A DNA stretch of 64,000 nt, taken from positions 1 to 64,000 of the forward strand of contig JAKUCV010002441.1 of assembly GCA_028386065.3 (NCBI GenBank). The letters run 5' to 3'. A program made the translations under genes and the position numbers. Each line of letters begins with the position of its first letter. Positions within the stretch are counted from its first letter, which is position 1. Positions 33,061 through 45,077 of this stretch are shown here, in pieces. The notes beneath the pieces are model-generated. The model made no database searches, was not told the DNA's origin, and worked only from the letters and a program-made list of their open reading frames with translations. Origin of the DNA: Turnera subulata. Taxonomy: Eukaryota; Streptophyta; Magnoliopsida; Malpighiales; Passifloraceae.

Positions 33061-34003
33061 TCAATTCATAAATTGAAAGTATTGCAATCCCCACCGAGTA
33101 GTCGTCCAGTAACATTGGACATTACAATTTGACAGAGCAACTTTGTTGCAAACTCTAGGAGCAAAACTAAATTCACACGAATTAAGGCGCCTAGAAATCA
33201 AAAGAATTTCTTTTACAATAACTCCAATACCAGAGGAATCCTCTTCCAAAGAAATCAGTTTCCTATGAGAGCCTGTTTCTGCAATGACATCAGGTAACTG
33301 AAGCTCTTCAGCTTTAAGAAGCCCATCTCTCATAGCCAATGATTCCAACAGAAGAGGAATTGTTAAGTCCTGATACTTTCCCAGCTTGGTTTCTGAGGAA
33401 CACCTCCAACATCTCCACATCCTACTCTTTCCCAAACTGAAGCATCTGTATTAATTTTTATAAAACCAGATGGAGGAGGATGCCAGCAATTGTTTCCATC
33501 ACTCCCCACAACTCGTGCAGGTCTAGGCCTCTTCACTCTTTTTTGTGCTAATTGGTATTCCTGCGTGAGGAGTCAACAACTTCCACTGGGTGCCTCTTAT
33601 TTCTATCCAGCCAGGCAGAGTATAAGAGATTCAAAACAGTTGCTCCTTGGTATTCCTGCGTGAGGAGTCAACAACTTCCACTGGGTGCCTCTTATTTCTA
33701 TCCAGCCAGGCAGAGTATAAGAGATTCAAAACAGTTGCTCCCTCCTCCTTGGACTCATCCCTCAACACCTTTTCCAGCCGATCTACTATTGCATTCAAAA
33801 AGTGCACGCGACACTGACTCTACCCCCTGATGACATCTTTCACATTCAGCACTTTCTACCACCTTCCGCTTCATCAAGCTCACCTTCACAGCGAAGATGT
33901 CATGCGCAACCCTCCAACAAAAGTGTTTTACCTTATTTTGCATTGGCAACCCCCACAATCTCCTCCAGAAAAGATCAACAGTCAGAGAGGAAGCCACTAG
34001 CAT
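33061..34003 (-). pseudogene. LINE ORF2 C-terminus remnant (zf-RVT and RNase H)
   Basis: On the minus strand, FWRRLWGLPMQNKVKHFCWR then KVVESAECERCHQGVES and ALFEC (34000-33770) form the zf-RVT zinc-binding module found after plant LINE reverse transcriptases. LAMRDGLLKAEELQLPDVIAE then IVKEILLISRRLNSCEFSF and RVCNKVA (about 33340-33130) is the end of the RNase H domain. The linker contains a perfect or near-perfect 94-bp tandem duplication (33553-33646 and 33647-33741). The reverse transcriptase itself is missing and the frame is shifted between parts. Confidence 0.8.
33553..33741 (-). repeat. 94-bp tandem duplication inside the LINE relic
   Basis: TTGGTATTCCTGCGTGAGG...AAACAGTTGCTCC occurs twice head to tail with no visible difference, so the duplication is much younger than the decayed LINE around it. 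Confidence 0.9.
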
Positions 34004-34120
34004 CGCGGTCTAATATAAGGGAACTTGTCAAAAGTCTAGTTAATTTCTACAGGAATTACGAGATTGATCTAAAATAACAGAAACATAGAAATAAAGTAGA
34101 ATGAAGAGAAAGGAGCATTC

Positions 34121-35151
34121 TTTTTTTTTTTTTCTTTTTTTTTTTGCCGGAAACATATGAACTTATCATTAATGAAACCTTGTCTGTACAAAGCAAATTC
34201 CATCCTACATGCTTGTTATAGGTAGTATTACCTTTACCAAAGGTAAAGAAGTCCACCTTAGAACCGAAGTCCTTGCTACTCTCCTGCCCGAGAGATAGTT
34301 TGACACATGATAAGGCCTTGTTCTTTCTCCTGTTCCATCTTCTACCAGCAAAACTTCCACCTGAAACACCAAACATAACACAAAGTATAACACAAATAGA
34401 GAAGCTCAAACAATCCCAAAAGCTGTTATGACCACCAGTGGCCTTAGAATGAGGCGTAATTAAACGATCTAAACCAGCACAAAACCAGGTTTGAAACACC
34501 AAAACAAAAGAGTAGGGACCAGTGTTCCTCGCTTGTAGGAGACAAAAATGCAGCAACCGTCCATCGTCCCCAACAAACAAATCTGCTTTAACATACCGTC
34601 ACTTTGGGCAAGGAAGACAGTCCACCCCCCACTCCTTGACTTTCCATTTGATCCATCAGCCACAACCCCAATTTTCCCACTTGCCATTTCCACCTTTGGC
34701 ATCAGTGCAAGACCATTTGAGTGGAGGACCCAAAAGTTTTCCTGGTTGTGCCAAAAGCTACTCTCAACAGGATGCGAATTGGATTGAGCCTTGCTAGTTA
34801 GTAGTGCTTTCCATAGAAGCATACCCGAAGGATACTCTTCTTCCAAGCCAGCTTCATTTTCCTCCATCTTCCTATAGTCCACACGAAAGGGAAGTGTGTA
34901 GCCATGGGAGAGTAAAAGGAGAAAAGATGAAGGATTAGAACTTAAACAAACCAAAAATTTATGGTACTTAATGTTGCACTTGGTTCGAAATCAAGATATA
35001 AAAGGATTGAGGAAGAGAAACTAAAAGGCGAGGGGTAATCTATGTTTAAGAGAGATCTAGATCTGGGAAAAGTTTGAAATTTGGAAAAAGTTTTAGAGAG
35101 AAGGGAGAGGATTTTCTCTATCTAAAACTCATGACTAATGCCAAATACTAA
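34121..35151 (-). mobile_element. 1031-bp poly(A) retroposon with a perfect 17-bp TSD
   Basis: Both sides carry AAGAGAAAGGAGCATTC (34104-34120 and 35152-35168). On the minus strand the element runs from 35151 to 34121 and ends ATATGTTTCCGGC followed by an A-rich tail of about 25 nt with one or two G interruptions. The 5' part is a C/T- and TCTCTCTAAAA-rich leader like that of plant L1 elements. It has an open frame of 161 codons (34954-34469), with FWVLHSNGLALMPKVEMASG and GSNGKSRSGGWTVF, and another overlapping one, but no endonuclease, RT or RNase H. It is either an internally deleted LINE or a processed cDNA. The identical TSDs make it one of the youngest insertions here. Confidence 0.85.
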
Positions 35152-35168
35152 AAGAGAAAGGAGCATTC

Positions 35169-36960
35169 AAGCCATTACAGCAAACCCTATTCTATAATCG
35201 GTATGAAAACAATAAATCTCCAGTCTGGGACAATCGTAGTTCTTCAATGTTCCTTTTTTCTCCTTTTGCAATAAAACAGCTTTATATGAGAAGTTTACTC
35301 ATTCTGTGATGGTTACATACAACTGCAACAAGTAACATGGTTCTTCAAAGCCATGCCTATCCATTACACGATATCAACAGGTGAGATCAACTACATGTAT
35401 AGTGACTAGCTTAAGTGGACATTTTTCTACAAGTTTTCTCACCAGAACAAGTATCCTAGTCGAATACCCCCATTATAAACTCCACAGTTTGAATTTGAAA
35501 GATCTTTTCGACCCTATAGTTCCCACATAGCCATCTAATAGCCCTAGTTTGGTGTTTTTCTTTAGGAAGCAGCCAAATTAACAGTAATTTATTATACTAC
35601 GATCTGAAACCTTGTGAATTTTGGGGTTGGATTTGGTATCATTACTCGCATGCATGTGAATCTCCAAGACATGCATACTAGTCAAAAGTTAAAGATTGTA
35701 CATGCTGCTCCTGGTTTAGGACATAAGCATACAAAATCAACCAAATGACAAAACACTAAACATAAGACTCGATATGCTTCCAGATGAACAAAAAGACATC
35801 TATTAGGATATAAGCATATCTAATCAAATCAATTCTTAGGATCAAATATTTAAAAGTACATGTAGATGGTCTCTCTATGCAACTTTGACTTTTTCCCAAA
35901 GCAATATCCTAAGAGAGCTAAAAGACATAGGAGCAGGGCTTTGTGAAGGTGAAGTAAGAATCTGGTAATTCTGCTAATTCAATTCATAGATAACTACAAA
36001 CATATTGATGTTTTTATATTTCAATATCAACAAATGTAACAAATCCAGTAAAAACAACCAATGATATTTGGGAATGAGGATAAAATCAAGTAATCCTATT
36101 GATAAAAGCTTCATCAGATCCCAACCATCATCTACATCTGGTCCTACCCAATATCATTAAGTACTGAAATATGGTCGACCAAGCTGAGAAAACATCAGCA
36201 CGGATTGTACCTGAGTGCATGAGAAAACAGACTGTAACTATATCGGTAGACATCCCGTAGCAAAAATTTGTACCACCTTGAGCACTTCATCACACCCGTA
36301 GGCAAATTATATATATACATCAACATGCTAAATAAACTAAGGAAGGAGAAAGAAAAGTAAAAGGAAGGAAAATGTGAACATGTTATGACGAGGAAAGACA
36401 TAAGACATCTCGCGATAAAATTCCAAGCTGGGAAAGAGTAGAAGCAAGGTTGATGCACCTCTGGTGGGTCTGCTTCCAAGTCTACCTGACATCACCCTAC
36501 ACATTAGAAATTGTGTCACCGTACACAGCTCAGATCACATCCGCTTCTTGTACTTGCATGCATGTGAATCTCCCAGACATGAGAAAACAGACTGTAACTA
36601 TATCGGTAGACATTCTATTCCTTGCAATTGTTTAAAGAAAAGGACATGTTCCCTCAAAAGGGAAAGTGACTACAGTTTAGTAAAGCAACGAAAGAATAAA
36701 AATACCAATTGAAAGTGTTAACTTCTTGTCTTCTCAAGATCCTGGCCTTCTTAACACATGAACGCAACATGCAGGAATGATAATACATGTTGAAGTCAAT
36801 CCAACACTTTACAGGGAAGAAATCAATCCAAACCATGCCTAGCTACCATCACAGAATATCACTTAAAATAGATGTAAAAAAGACATCGACAAACCGCACA
36901 TTATGTGTTTTGGATCATGTTCCATCACCGACCACTGAAGATAAAACCTTTTGAAGACAA
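35169..36960. other. Non-coding stretch with small duplications
   Basis: No exon of cyclin H or limit dextrinase was found. GAGAAAACAGACTGTAACTA followed by TATCGGTAGACAT occurs at about 36222 and 36581; GCATGCATGTGAATCTCC followed by AGACATG occurs at about 35649 and 36557. Confidence 0.5.
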
Positions 36961-37600
36961 TTAGAGCTGTAGCCTGCAGGACACAAACCAAGCCCACATC
37001 ATCATCAGTAAACCACGAATCTTATCGTCATTATCCATTCTCTCCATCCTCATAGCTACACCAAAAGAATGTCCACAAACCTGAATTTTATGTGGGAAAT
37101 AAAATGCACTGCACACTTCCCGAAGCTTATACTCGTAGTACACCCACATAAACTGTTCTTCCTCCACATTAAGTGGTTTCGGACACGAATGCTTATCAGC
37201 TGAAACACCAAAACAAAAAGAACACAAGCACACAATTATAACCAGTTAAAAAAAAAGACGAAACACAGAAAAATCATATCAGTTATTCAATTACCATTCT
37301 CTCCGGTATTAATTTGCGGTTCACGATAAGTTAATGAACCATTGGCACTTCTATTTTAGTTGTCCCATACTATACAAAAAAACAAAAGAAAGAATTAGAA
37401 AGAAATTATCTTCATAATCATCTTCAATCATCATAATAATAATAATAACCATAATCACAGATAGATGTAGAGAGAGAGAGAGAGATAAGCTACCACCTTC
37501 TTGAGCATTTGCTTCGCTTTTTGATTAGTACACCCGCATAAACTGTTCTTCCTCCACTAAGTGGTTTGGAGCGCGAATGCTTATCAGCTAGAACACAAAA
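36961..37600 (-). pseudogene. CYCH1: Cyclin H fragment with duplicated exons 2-4
   Basis: Downstream (minus sense) of copy A, an extra set of exons follows. Exon 4' (37587 to about 37528) encodes ADKHSRSKPL and EEEQFMRVY and is then joined, without an intron, to a second partial exon 2 (about 37525-37497, KAKQMLKK). A second exon 3 (37369-37295) has a 4-bp loss and a shifted frame. A complete exon 4 (37199-37081) encodes [20 protein letters not shown] then [19 protein letters not shown] with intact AG and GT borders. This matches the plant cyclin H segment before the cyclin box, where cyclin H partners CDKD and MAT1 in the CDK-activating kinase. The cyclin box itself is absent. Confidence 0.85.
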
Positions 37601-37680
37601 CCAAAAGCACACAATTAGAAACCATTACACGAAGAAACAAAGAGAACAAGGGAGGAAAATCATATCATTTACTCAATTAC

Positions 37681-38160
37681 CATTCTCCCCGGTATTAATT
37701 TGCGGTTCGTGATACGATAATGAACCATTGGCATCTACTTCTATCTTAGTCGTCCCATACTTGGCACCAGGGAAAAAAAAAGAGAAATCATCACCATCGA
37801 GATCGCCATAATAATAATAAGAACCGTAATCACAGAAAGATAATAGGGAGAGAGAGAGAGAGAGAGAGAGATGCTATTGCCTTCTCGAGCATTTGTTTCG
37901 CTTTTTAATTGGGGGCTTTGTATTTTTCAACCTGAAGTAAAAGGAAGAAGAAAAGAAGAAGATACAATTTTAGAAAACGGTTAAAGATTCAAAATTTGCT
38001 GCGTAAACAAGAAAAAAAATGTAGAAAATAATCGAAACTTTCTTTTTGCTTTTGGTTCTGTTACTGTGGTGTTTGGGAGGAGTGAGTGAGTGAGCTTACG
38101 AGCTGTTGAGGAGTGAAGACCCCACCTGGCTCGGTGAGTTGAGGTCTGGAAATCAGCCAT
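37681..38160 (-). pseudogene. CYCH1: Cyclin H 5' fragment, copy A
   Basis: Exon 1 (38160-38100) starts MADFQTSTHRARW; one extra G at the following codon shifts the frame of the expected FTPQQL. Exon 2 (37931-37881) encodes VEKYKAPN, a TAA stop, then KAKQMLEK, and its donor is GC instead of GT. Exon 3 (37759-37681) encodes YGTTKIEVDANGSLSYHEPQ with intact borders. These match the N-terminus of plant cyclin H, a 330-residue or so nuclear cyclin of the CDK-activating kinase and TFIIH. The gene stops before the cyclin fold, so this is a fragment. (GA)n repeats lie in introns at 37470-37485 and 37848-37871. Confidence 0.88.
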
Positions 38161-38627
38161 GGAATCGCAACTCGGTAACCCTAACTTGGCCTAGCCACTT
38201 TAGAATTCCCCCCATTTTAGAGCTGACCAAGTGTGAAAAAGCACAAGAGAGGAACCTACCATGATGAAATTCAAGTTGCATACTAGTCAATTGCATCATA
38301 TTTCCAGCCAAAATACTTATAAGTTTTGCTGCACCTTTTTTCCTTCTAAATAAATTCCATGCAATTCGCTCACATGATAAGGTTTAGAGCAAAACATTCA
38401 AAAACAGTATCATGCGAACCCATTGAAAGTTCCCAATATCGGATTATCTGAATCAGTTTCGTACATTTACGTTTTACCAAATAGGACAGCAAACCAAATT
38501 TAGTTAATTAGGATAAACACAGCAGATGTAGCTGGAGCATTGCCAGCAATAGCCATACTCTTGCTCATTTTTGTACCAGAAACCCAAGCTTTTGCTGTAG
38601 TTCACATCTATTTATGATGGTTCTCAC

Positions 38628-41600
38628 CTGGATAGCATTGGCAATCATCAACCGGAACAGTGGTGAAGAATATCGGATACCCACTACAGTTAAGAAGTTG
38701 TCAACTGGAGCAAGAATCTGACTCTTTTGGGGCTTCAAGGATGGATATGCCAGTCTTGGTTTTATTCTTCAAGAAAAGAACCTAACCACCATTATTAATC
38801 ATGAGACAAACAAGTGCTTCTAATACTTACTTTGGAACAGAAAGTATTTACAATGGCCAGATGTTTTCATTTTTTGCCTTAGGAGGAAGACTGACCTCCC
38901 AGTTAGAGTTGTAAGAAAAGTCCAGGCTGAAAATAGTTAGTTAGACATTGATCTAGAAATAGATCAAGAATAATCTTGCAGCTGGCATGGTATTGTCAAT
39001 CGTAGTGAGAGGCTAGAATTTGAAACCAATAGCCCCAAACAAACAATACATTGCTGATAATAGTACCAGAAATACAAAAGATCATGGTAGCAGAAGACAG
39101 TCACATCCATACAAGTCCTTGTTATCTGAAAATTTAGTTACAAGTCAATCAAGCAAGAAAGTAAACTGAAAATAAGAGGAAGACCTGTTGAACCAATCAC
39201 CAGAGTTGTATGAATGACGGTCAATTGATTTTGAACGTAATAGCTCATCACCAGCGTGAAAAAAAATGGTGCTGCCTATGTATTGTTCTCATTATGAAAA
39301 CATCAAAGTAAAATCAGTGAACCAGAAATGGAAAAGATCAAGGTGCACTTAATCATGCATAATTCAATAAAGATTTTAAAACAGTATAGAGTAATGCTAT
39401 ACACATTATGTTTCAACAAATTTTAGACCAAATTGATGCACTAGGTTGTCTTCTTGTGCCTAATTAATGGCTCTGCAAATTGCATCAACTACTCTTTACT
39501 TGACACATCAATTTGCCTCTGAAGTTTCATTAGTCTACAATTGCATTATCCTGATATTAATAGGCAAAAATTCTACCTGAGACAGTGCAATCATAGTTGT
39601 CGCCAGATGATTCAGTCTGCACCTATCATCTACAGATATTTCCGCTGGAGTCTACTGGCAAAGAGACAAGTTAGAGCAGTGTTAGCTATACATTTTGGAT
39701 ATCCCATAGCACGTGTGTCCACCAGCAAGGAGACAAATACGAAAGGAGTTTTTTTTTTTTTTAAAAAAAAAAACTTTAGAGAACATACTACATACCTTCA
39801 GACTCACAATGTCAAATAGGGTTTCATTGGCATGAGCTGCACAAGATTTCTCCCCCAATTCTTTCTAGTCGAGCCTCTGATCTGCCAAAAAACCAAGTTG
39901 TTCATCAGGAGTTCAGAACAAACCCATTTCCATCTAATATCGGCATCAATTATTGGATGGCCTTTAACAACTGTTGTCTTCATCATGAATGCTATGATAC
40001 ACGGTTAAGAATCAGGCAATGTATACTTGCGAGAGCATATCTTTTTCAACAGAGAATTAAGCTCCAGATTTATGTTGACCAATGGTTGCCTGTCCGTTGT
40101 GTCATTCTCAAAGACTAATTAAATTTATTTCAGACTGGCTAGAAACCAATCACGAATGCTAATGTACTTAATAGATGGCAGATATACCACCAATTCTAGA
40201 TCTATATGACAATGAAAATAGTTAGAACATCTAGAGGATATAAAAAGATGTGTCATCCACAGGACAATAAATACCTCATTCCCTTTACTATCAGTTAGCA
40301 AAAAATCCCTCAAATTTGCAGCCATCCCAACCTGGAAGATGTGAACAAATTTAGTATGCGGGAATGATACCTTTTAAATAGGCTAGCAGAAACTTACTGG
40401 GTCAGGATGAGGAAAAGAAAACTACCACAGAGTTCAATACAGAGTGTGGCAGAAAACAGCTTTGAAATATATATATATATAAAAAAAATGATGTGTTTAT
40501 AGAAATTTTAGATTCTGCAATGGAATAGCGAATGTTATATGCAGTTATGGAATATGGTATTACTCCATAGCATCTACTCAATTGGACAGTCCACCTAGTA
40601 TGAACCGAGGGGAAAAAATAAAGCTTTGAATGAACCAGTGGGCACCTCCAGTTCATTTCAAAGCTAATCGTTACCTCAACTTCACAAGCTTACCATGTTC
40701 ATCATTAAACTATTTCGATATAAACAGGTCCGGTACTCCTATTAATACTAATCCAAGATCAAATATGGAGTGCATTCAAATGAATAACCTGGATGTGATC
40801 CTTTGCTGTAGCAAGCATGACTGCTTCCACGTCTTTTCCACCATGATCATGACCATTAGGCTACAATAGATGATTCTGCTATTATTGATGTAGCTGCTGA
40901 AATACAAACGAAAAAGTAAAAGAAATACAAACAGAAACTTCTTTGCTCTCATACATGACAGAAGATTCAACTTCACCAGTGGACAGTAAATAACTGATGC
41001 ATTTCAAGAAAGATGCCGACAAGAAGCTGCTGATGATTAGGATGAACCTATGATTCTAAAAGAGAAAACTTCAGTGACATCAAACAAACAATGATACATG
41101 CAACATTAGACCAGTGCCAAAAGGGGATCCCCCAAGCATTGCATCCCGAATACCATCATTGAAACTGGAATAGAATTGAAAATAGTCCACACATTAACAA
41201 AATATTAAAGAATGATTTACTTAATCATCTTTGTAAAAAATTATTCGAATGAAAAGCCAGAAGCAATTGCAGCATATAGAGACTATAACATACCATCTAA
41301 GGTGTAGGCATATATTTTTAAAAAAGAAAATCTTCAATCTTTTTTCTTAATACCAATCGTAATTAATAAAGTTTAACTCATATAGGCAGCAGGTATTGAT
41401 ATGCTGTTCTGTTGTCCAAAGTTCAACAGTGTTGTTGATTTCTATTGAAAATTTCCAGCACAGAAAATAAGAAGAAAAATTACTAGACAATCAAAGATGC
41501 TAAATAACAAACAATACCTCCCAGTTCCAGTCCCATGCAGATTGAACCGAGAGGCATTAATCCCACGCCCATTACTAGCAACTTCACCTAAATCCCAACC

Positions 41601-42600
41601 TTCGCCATAACTAGAAACACAAATAATAACTGCCCAAGTTATGCCAGGCTAAGAAGAAAGAAACCAGAAACTCATAGTAACTATAAAACTTGGAATGTTT
41701 CGTGGGGAAACAAAAGTCACCCCATGACTATGTACTTACATGTTGATGGCTGAACCATCGTCCCCATCACTTTCCTTCCTTAAAGAATGAAGTGCAGCTT
41801 TTGCTTTCACTAAACACACAGAGAACACTGAGTTGCATGGCTTATGTTCGTCTCCAGCACAGCATAATACTGAGAGCCACAGAAAGTACAGAGAGGATTT
41901 GAAATGACAGAATACACACATCATCAGGTGATATTCACATAATTACTTGGGGCAACCCAGCTAATCAACCCCTTATATCAAATAACAAAATTATCCATTC
42001 TACCTGCAATCAAGCTAAAGTGACAAATGCTACCGCAATATTAGTATAATGATTTTAAATATAATCACTGATAACTATGACAATAACAGGAAATGCAGTC
42101 ACCAGACAATAAAAGATTTAGAGAGAGGCACGTACCATTGTACTTTTCATGGACCCATAAGATCAAAGCGGAACCTGTCAACCTGGAGAAAGGAAGTTAA
42201 GTTCAACTATTAACAAATCTAGCAAAGCACCTGTCCAGTTCGCGACCAAGAAAAGTGCCAAAAAGTGCTAGTTTTTCCCATAAACAAACAATAAATTTTC
42301 ATGAAAGTTGAGTAGATAACTCTTCTAATTAGAGAAAGAGATGAAAGTGGCTTTCAATTTTTTTTTTTTTAAAAAGCAAAAAAATGCAACCCCAAGGTGT
42401 ATAACAGGGGAGGCCGCCATTAACTACCCAGTTCAAAATATCATCAACAATCAAGCGCTCAACCATGTAATGCTCACTAGCAGTGTTATTCACACAGCCA
42501 CTATTCTCGATAAACCCATCACTGTTCCTTCTCAGATAATAACCTGGAACAATCTACTCAGAAGATTTCATCACTAACCCGAACAAAGCTTCAGCTATCA
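38628..42600 (-). pseudogene. PU1: Limit dextrinase (pullulanase-type debranching enzyme) pseudogene, about 12 exons
   Basis: Plastid limit dextrinase hydrolyses alpha-1,6 branches in starch. Exons in order on the minus strand: IVPGYYLRRNSDGFIEN (about 42565-42410), VDRFRFDLMG (42182-42135), VKAKAALHSLRKESDG (41809-41740), YGEGWDLGEVASNGRGINAS (41610-41518), RDAMLGGSPFGTG (about 41166-41100), PNGHDHGGKDVEAVMLATAK (40860-40789), VGMAANLRDFLLTDSKGNE (40331-40275), HANETLFDIVSLK (about 39850-39797), ISVDDRCRLNHLATTMIALS (about 39650-39577), [20 protein letters not shown] (about 39276-39184), LDFSYNSNWEVSLPPK (about 38938-38868) and LAYPSLKPQKSQILAPVDNF (about 38775-38628). FRFDLMG and GEGWD contain the expected nucleophile Asp and acid Glu. 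Most GT-AG borders survive, but exon 2 has lost bases after LMG, the exon with HAGDE has an 8-T run that breaks its frame, and stops occur. N-terminal exons and the last exons are missing; the gene is normally about 960 residues. Confidence 0.9.
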
Positions 42601-43060
42601 ATAAATGAACAGGGATCCTAATTTCTGACCTTTTAAATGAGCAGGCATGTGTCGGAAAACAGTCATGCACAATTGATGTTTCTGAGAAGACTTTCGGTTC
42701 GAGCAGCTGCGGGAATGTTGTCAAGAGACTTGCTGTGGAGGCTGCATGTTAGAACCCATCATAGAAGATGTTAGGAATTTTCACTCAGCTTATGTTAGCT
42801 CAGTAGTTATTAGAGCTCTTATTTGAATCTCGGGTCGCAATTTTGAATGGAATAAAAATCAATTTTTGCATATATTTGTTTGTTCTGTTCCTCTTAATAG
42901 CATGCATGGTCTGTTCATTTCAAAGTAATGAGTCGATAGAATTACAAGCGCGGAAAGAATATTACTCAGATGCGTTTGCTTCCGAAACACTTTGCAAAAT
43001 ACTACCTAGTCTGATGTTACATGAAAAAAGCTTGCAAATAGGCCAAAGCATAAACCAAGA

Positions 43061-43690
43061 AAACTGTTCTTCCTCCACCCGCATAAACTGTTCTTCCTCC
43101 ACTAAGTGGTTTGGAGCGCGAATGCTTATCAGCTAGAACACCAAAACCAAAAGAACAAAAACCAAAAGTACACAATTAGAAACCATTACAAGAAGAAACA
43201 AAGAGAACAAGGGAGAAAAATCATATCAGTAACTCAATTTCCATTCTCTCCGGTATGAATTTGCGGTCCGGGATACGTAATGAACTATGAGCATCTACTT
43301 CTATTTTAGTCGTCCCATACTTCACACCAGGAAATCATCATCATCGTCATAATAATAATAATAGCCGTAATCGCAGAAAGAAAATAGGGAGAGAGAGAAG
43401 CTATTACCTTCTCGAGCATTTGTTTCGCTTTTGAATTGGTGGCTTTGTATTTTTCAACCTGAAGTGAAAAGAAGAAGAAAAGAAGAAGAAACAATTTTTT
43501 AAAAAAGGGTTAAAGATTCAAAATCTGCAGCTTAAACAAGAAAAGAAACGTAGAAAATAATCGAGACGTTCTTTTTTGCTTTTGGGTTCTGTTAGTGTGG
43601 TGTTTGGGAGGAGTGAGTGAGTGAGCTTACGAGCTGTTGAGGAGTGAAGTCCTACCTGGCTCGGTGAGTTGAGGTCTGGAAATCGGCCAC
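43061..43690 (-). pseudogene. CYCH1: Cyclin H 5' fragment, copy B
   Basis: Same four-exon piece as copy A, 5.5 kb away and in the same orientation. Exon 1 (43690-43631) begins GTG instead of ATG and has TAG in place of the Trp codon after HRAR. Exon 2 (43458-43408) is intact: VEKYKATNSKAKQMLEK with a GT donor. Exon 3 (about 43319-43242) has a GA instead of GT donor. Exon 4 is partial (43132 to about 43065) and carries a repeated AACTGTTCTTCCTCCAC. The sequence upstream of exon 1 matches copy A only for about 30 bp (CGCAACTCGGTAACC...). It is dead by several independent lesions. Confidence 0.88.
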
Positions 43691-44470
43691 GGAATCGCAA
43701 CTCGGTAACCTTAACTCGGCCTACTAACTTACTAGTAGTAAGCCTCTGCTCGGGTTGTGTGTTGTTTCTGACAGTGGGAGTAGTGAGGCTCGGGGTTTTG
43801 GGTGTGGATTCGTTCCGGCAGTACACATAAGCGAATTCCGATAAGAATCCGGCACCCCGAGCTTGTTCTTGATTAGCACTTTGTTTGTGTTGTTCTTGTT
43901 GATTCAATTTTGGGTACGGTTCACGGGTTTGGCAGATTGTTAGAGTGACGTTTCCGGGCTGCTGTGTATGTTTTCGGCAACTCGGGTTGCTGTTCCGGCG
44001 GGACGAAATCTTCTACGGCGTTTCACGGTACTACCCGATGATGTTGTCTTTTTTTTCACACATGGCATGTAATAATTAAACGAATATATTTGATGTATCG
44101 GGAGTAATCGGGATTAGTGGAAACCGTAAGCGGGGAGTGAGTGGCACGTTGCCGGGAATATGTCCGACGTGTATAATCTTTGGACGGGAACCGGAACTAG
44201 GCCCAATAATATAACACTATAACCTAGGAGATGATACTTTGGATCTATTAAACAGTGGGCTTCGAGCCCAGGTATGTTTGGATTAATGGTCGATTTTGAG
44301 AAGATAAGCTTTAGGTCCGAGTTCGTAATTGGGTTGTCAATTGGGCTTAATAGATTGTGCTTCAGGCCCGGATAAAGATCTTGGACTTGGTTGGGCTTTG
44401 TTCTATGATTAAATATTGCCATACATACAGGCTGCATTGGCCGTTCTTCAAAGGTCGAGTCGAGTGGCCA
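43691..44470. other. Sequence upstream of cyclin H copy B
   Basis: Frames at 43518-43907 and 44114-44437 (minus) show no domain. GGGCTT/GGCCC motifs, as in the promoters of plant cell-cycle genes, are frequent at 44200-44400. It may keep part of the original cyclin H promoter. Confidence 0.3.
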
Positions 44471-45077
44471 TGATTTCCCCCTCTTGGAATTTGAAACAAA
44501 TTAAGCATATTTTATGATGCATGATAATTAAATTATGCATATTGATAACATACTTTTAATTATATTATTTTCCACATAAATAAATAATTTTGATCATGTA
44601 TATAATACATCTATTGCAATCACAACTAGATTAAATTCAATTATTTTTACAGATTTTTTATTGGCCAACAAAGCATAGGAACTCCAGCTGGTTTTTCCTG
44701 TTCAGGTTAAGTGTGTGACCAAAGAGATTGAAGATTGGTGCATGCAATTTTAATGATGTTGAGATTTACTATGTCCCACCCTTGACATGGAAACCAATTA
44801 ATTGAATAGTGATATGATATATGCCCCACATGGATGTATCAATAAGAATCTCTTAATATTTATAACATTATTGATTATTGGCTAGTGAAATCAAATAAAT
44901 AATTGGAGGTGGAAAAGAACTACAAAAGAGTGTGAGTGTCTCAAACTTTTCAGGATAGATTTCTAAGAAATACTCAGCCGTGACTTTCTCAGAAGCTTCC
45001 TGTTGGTAGGTCTGTCACGACAGATTGTAAACAAACATACTATAAATGATGGTATGAGCCCTGAGCAAGTGACAATA
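44471..45077. other. Non-coding stretch
   Basis: AT-rich; nothing recognised. Confidence 0.35.

Noticed and set aside
42843..43136. Secreted peptide gene (hydrophobic N-terminus on the plus strand)
   Set aside because: The signal-like start is suggestive, but the frame runs antisense into cyclin H exon 4 and repeats there; no support for expression or family.
43518..43907. 129-codon minus-strand frame around cyclin H exon 1
   Set aside because: It reads through the cyclin H exon in the wrong frame and into the intron; a shadow of the pseudogene.
43691..44470. rRNA or satellite DNA because of GGCCC motifs
   Set aside because: The motifs are scattered and not periodic; no rRNA core sequence is present.
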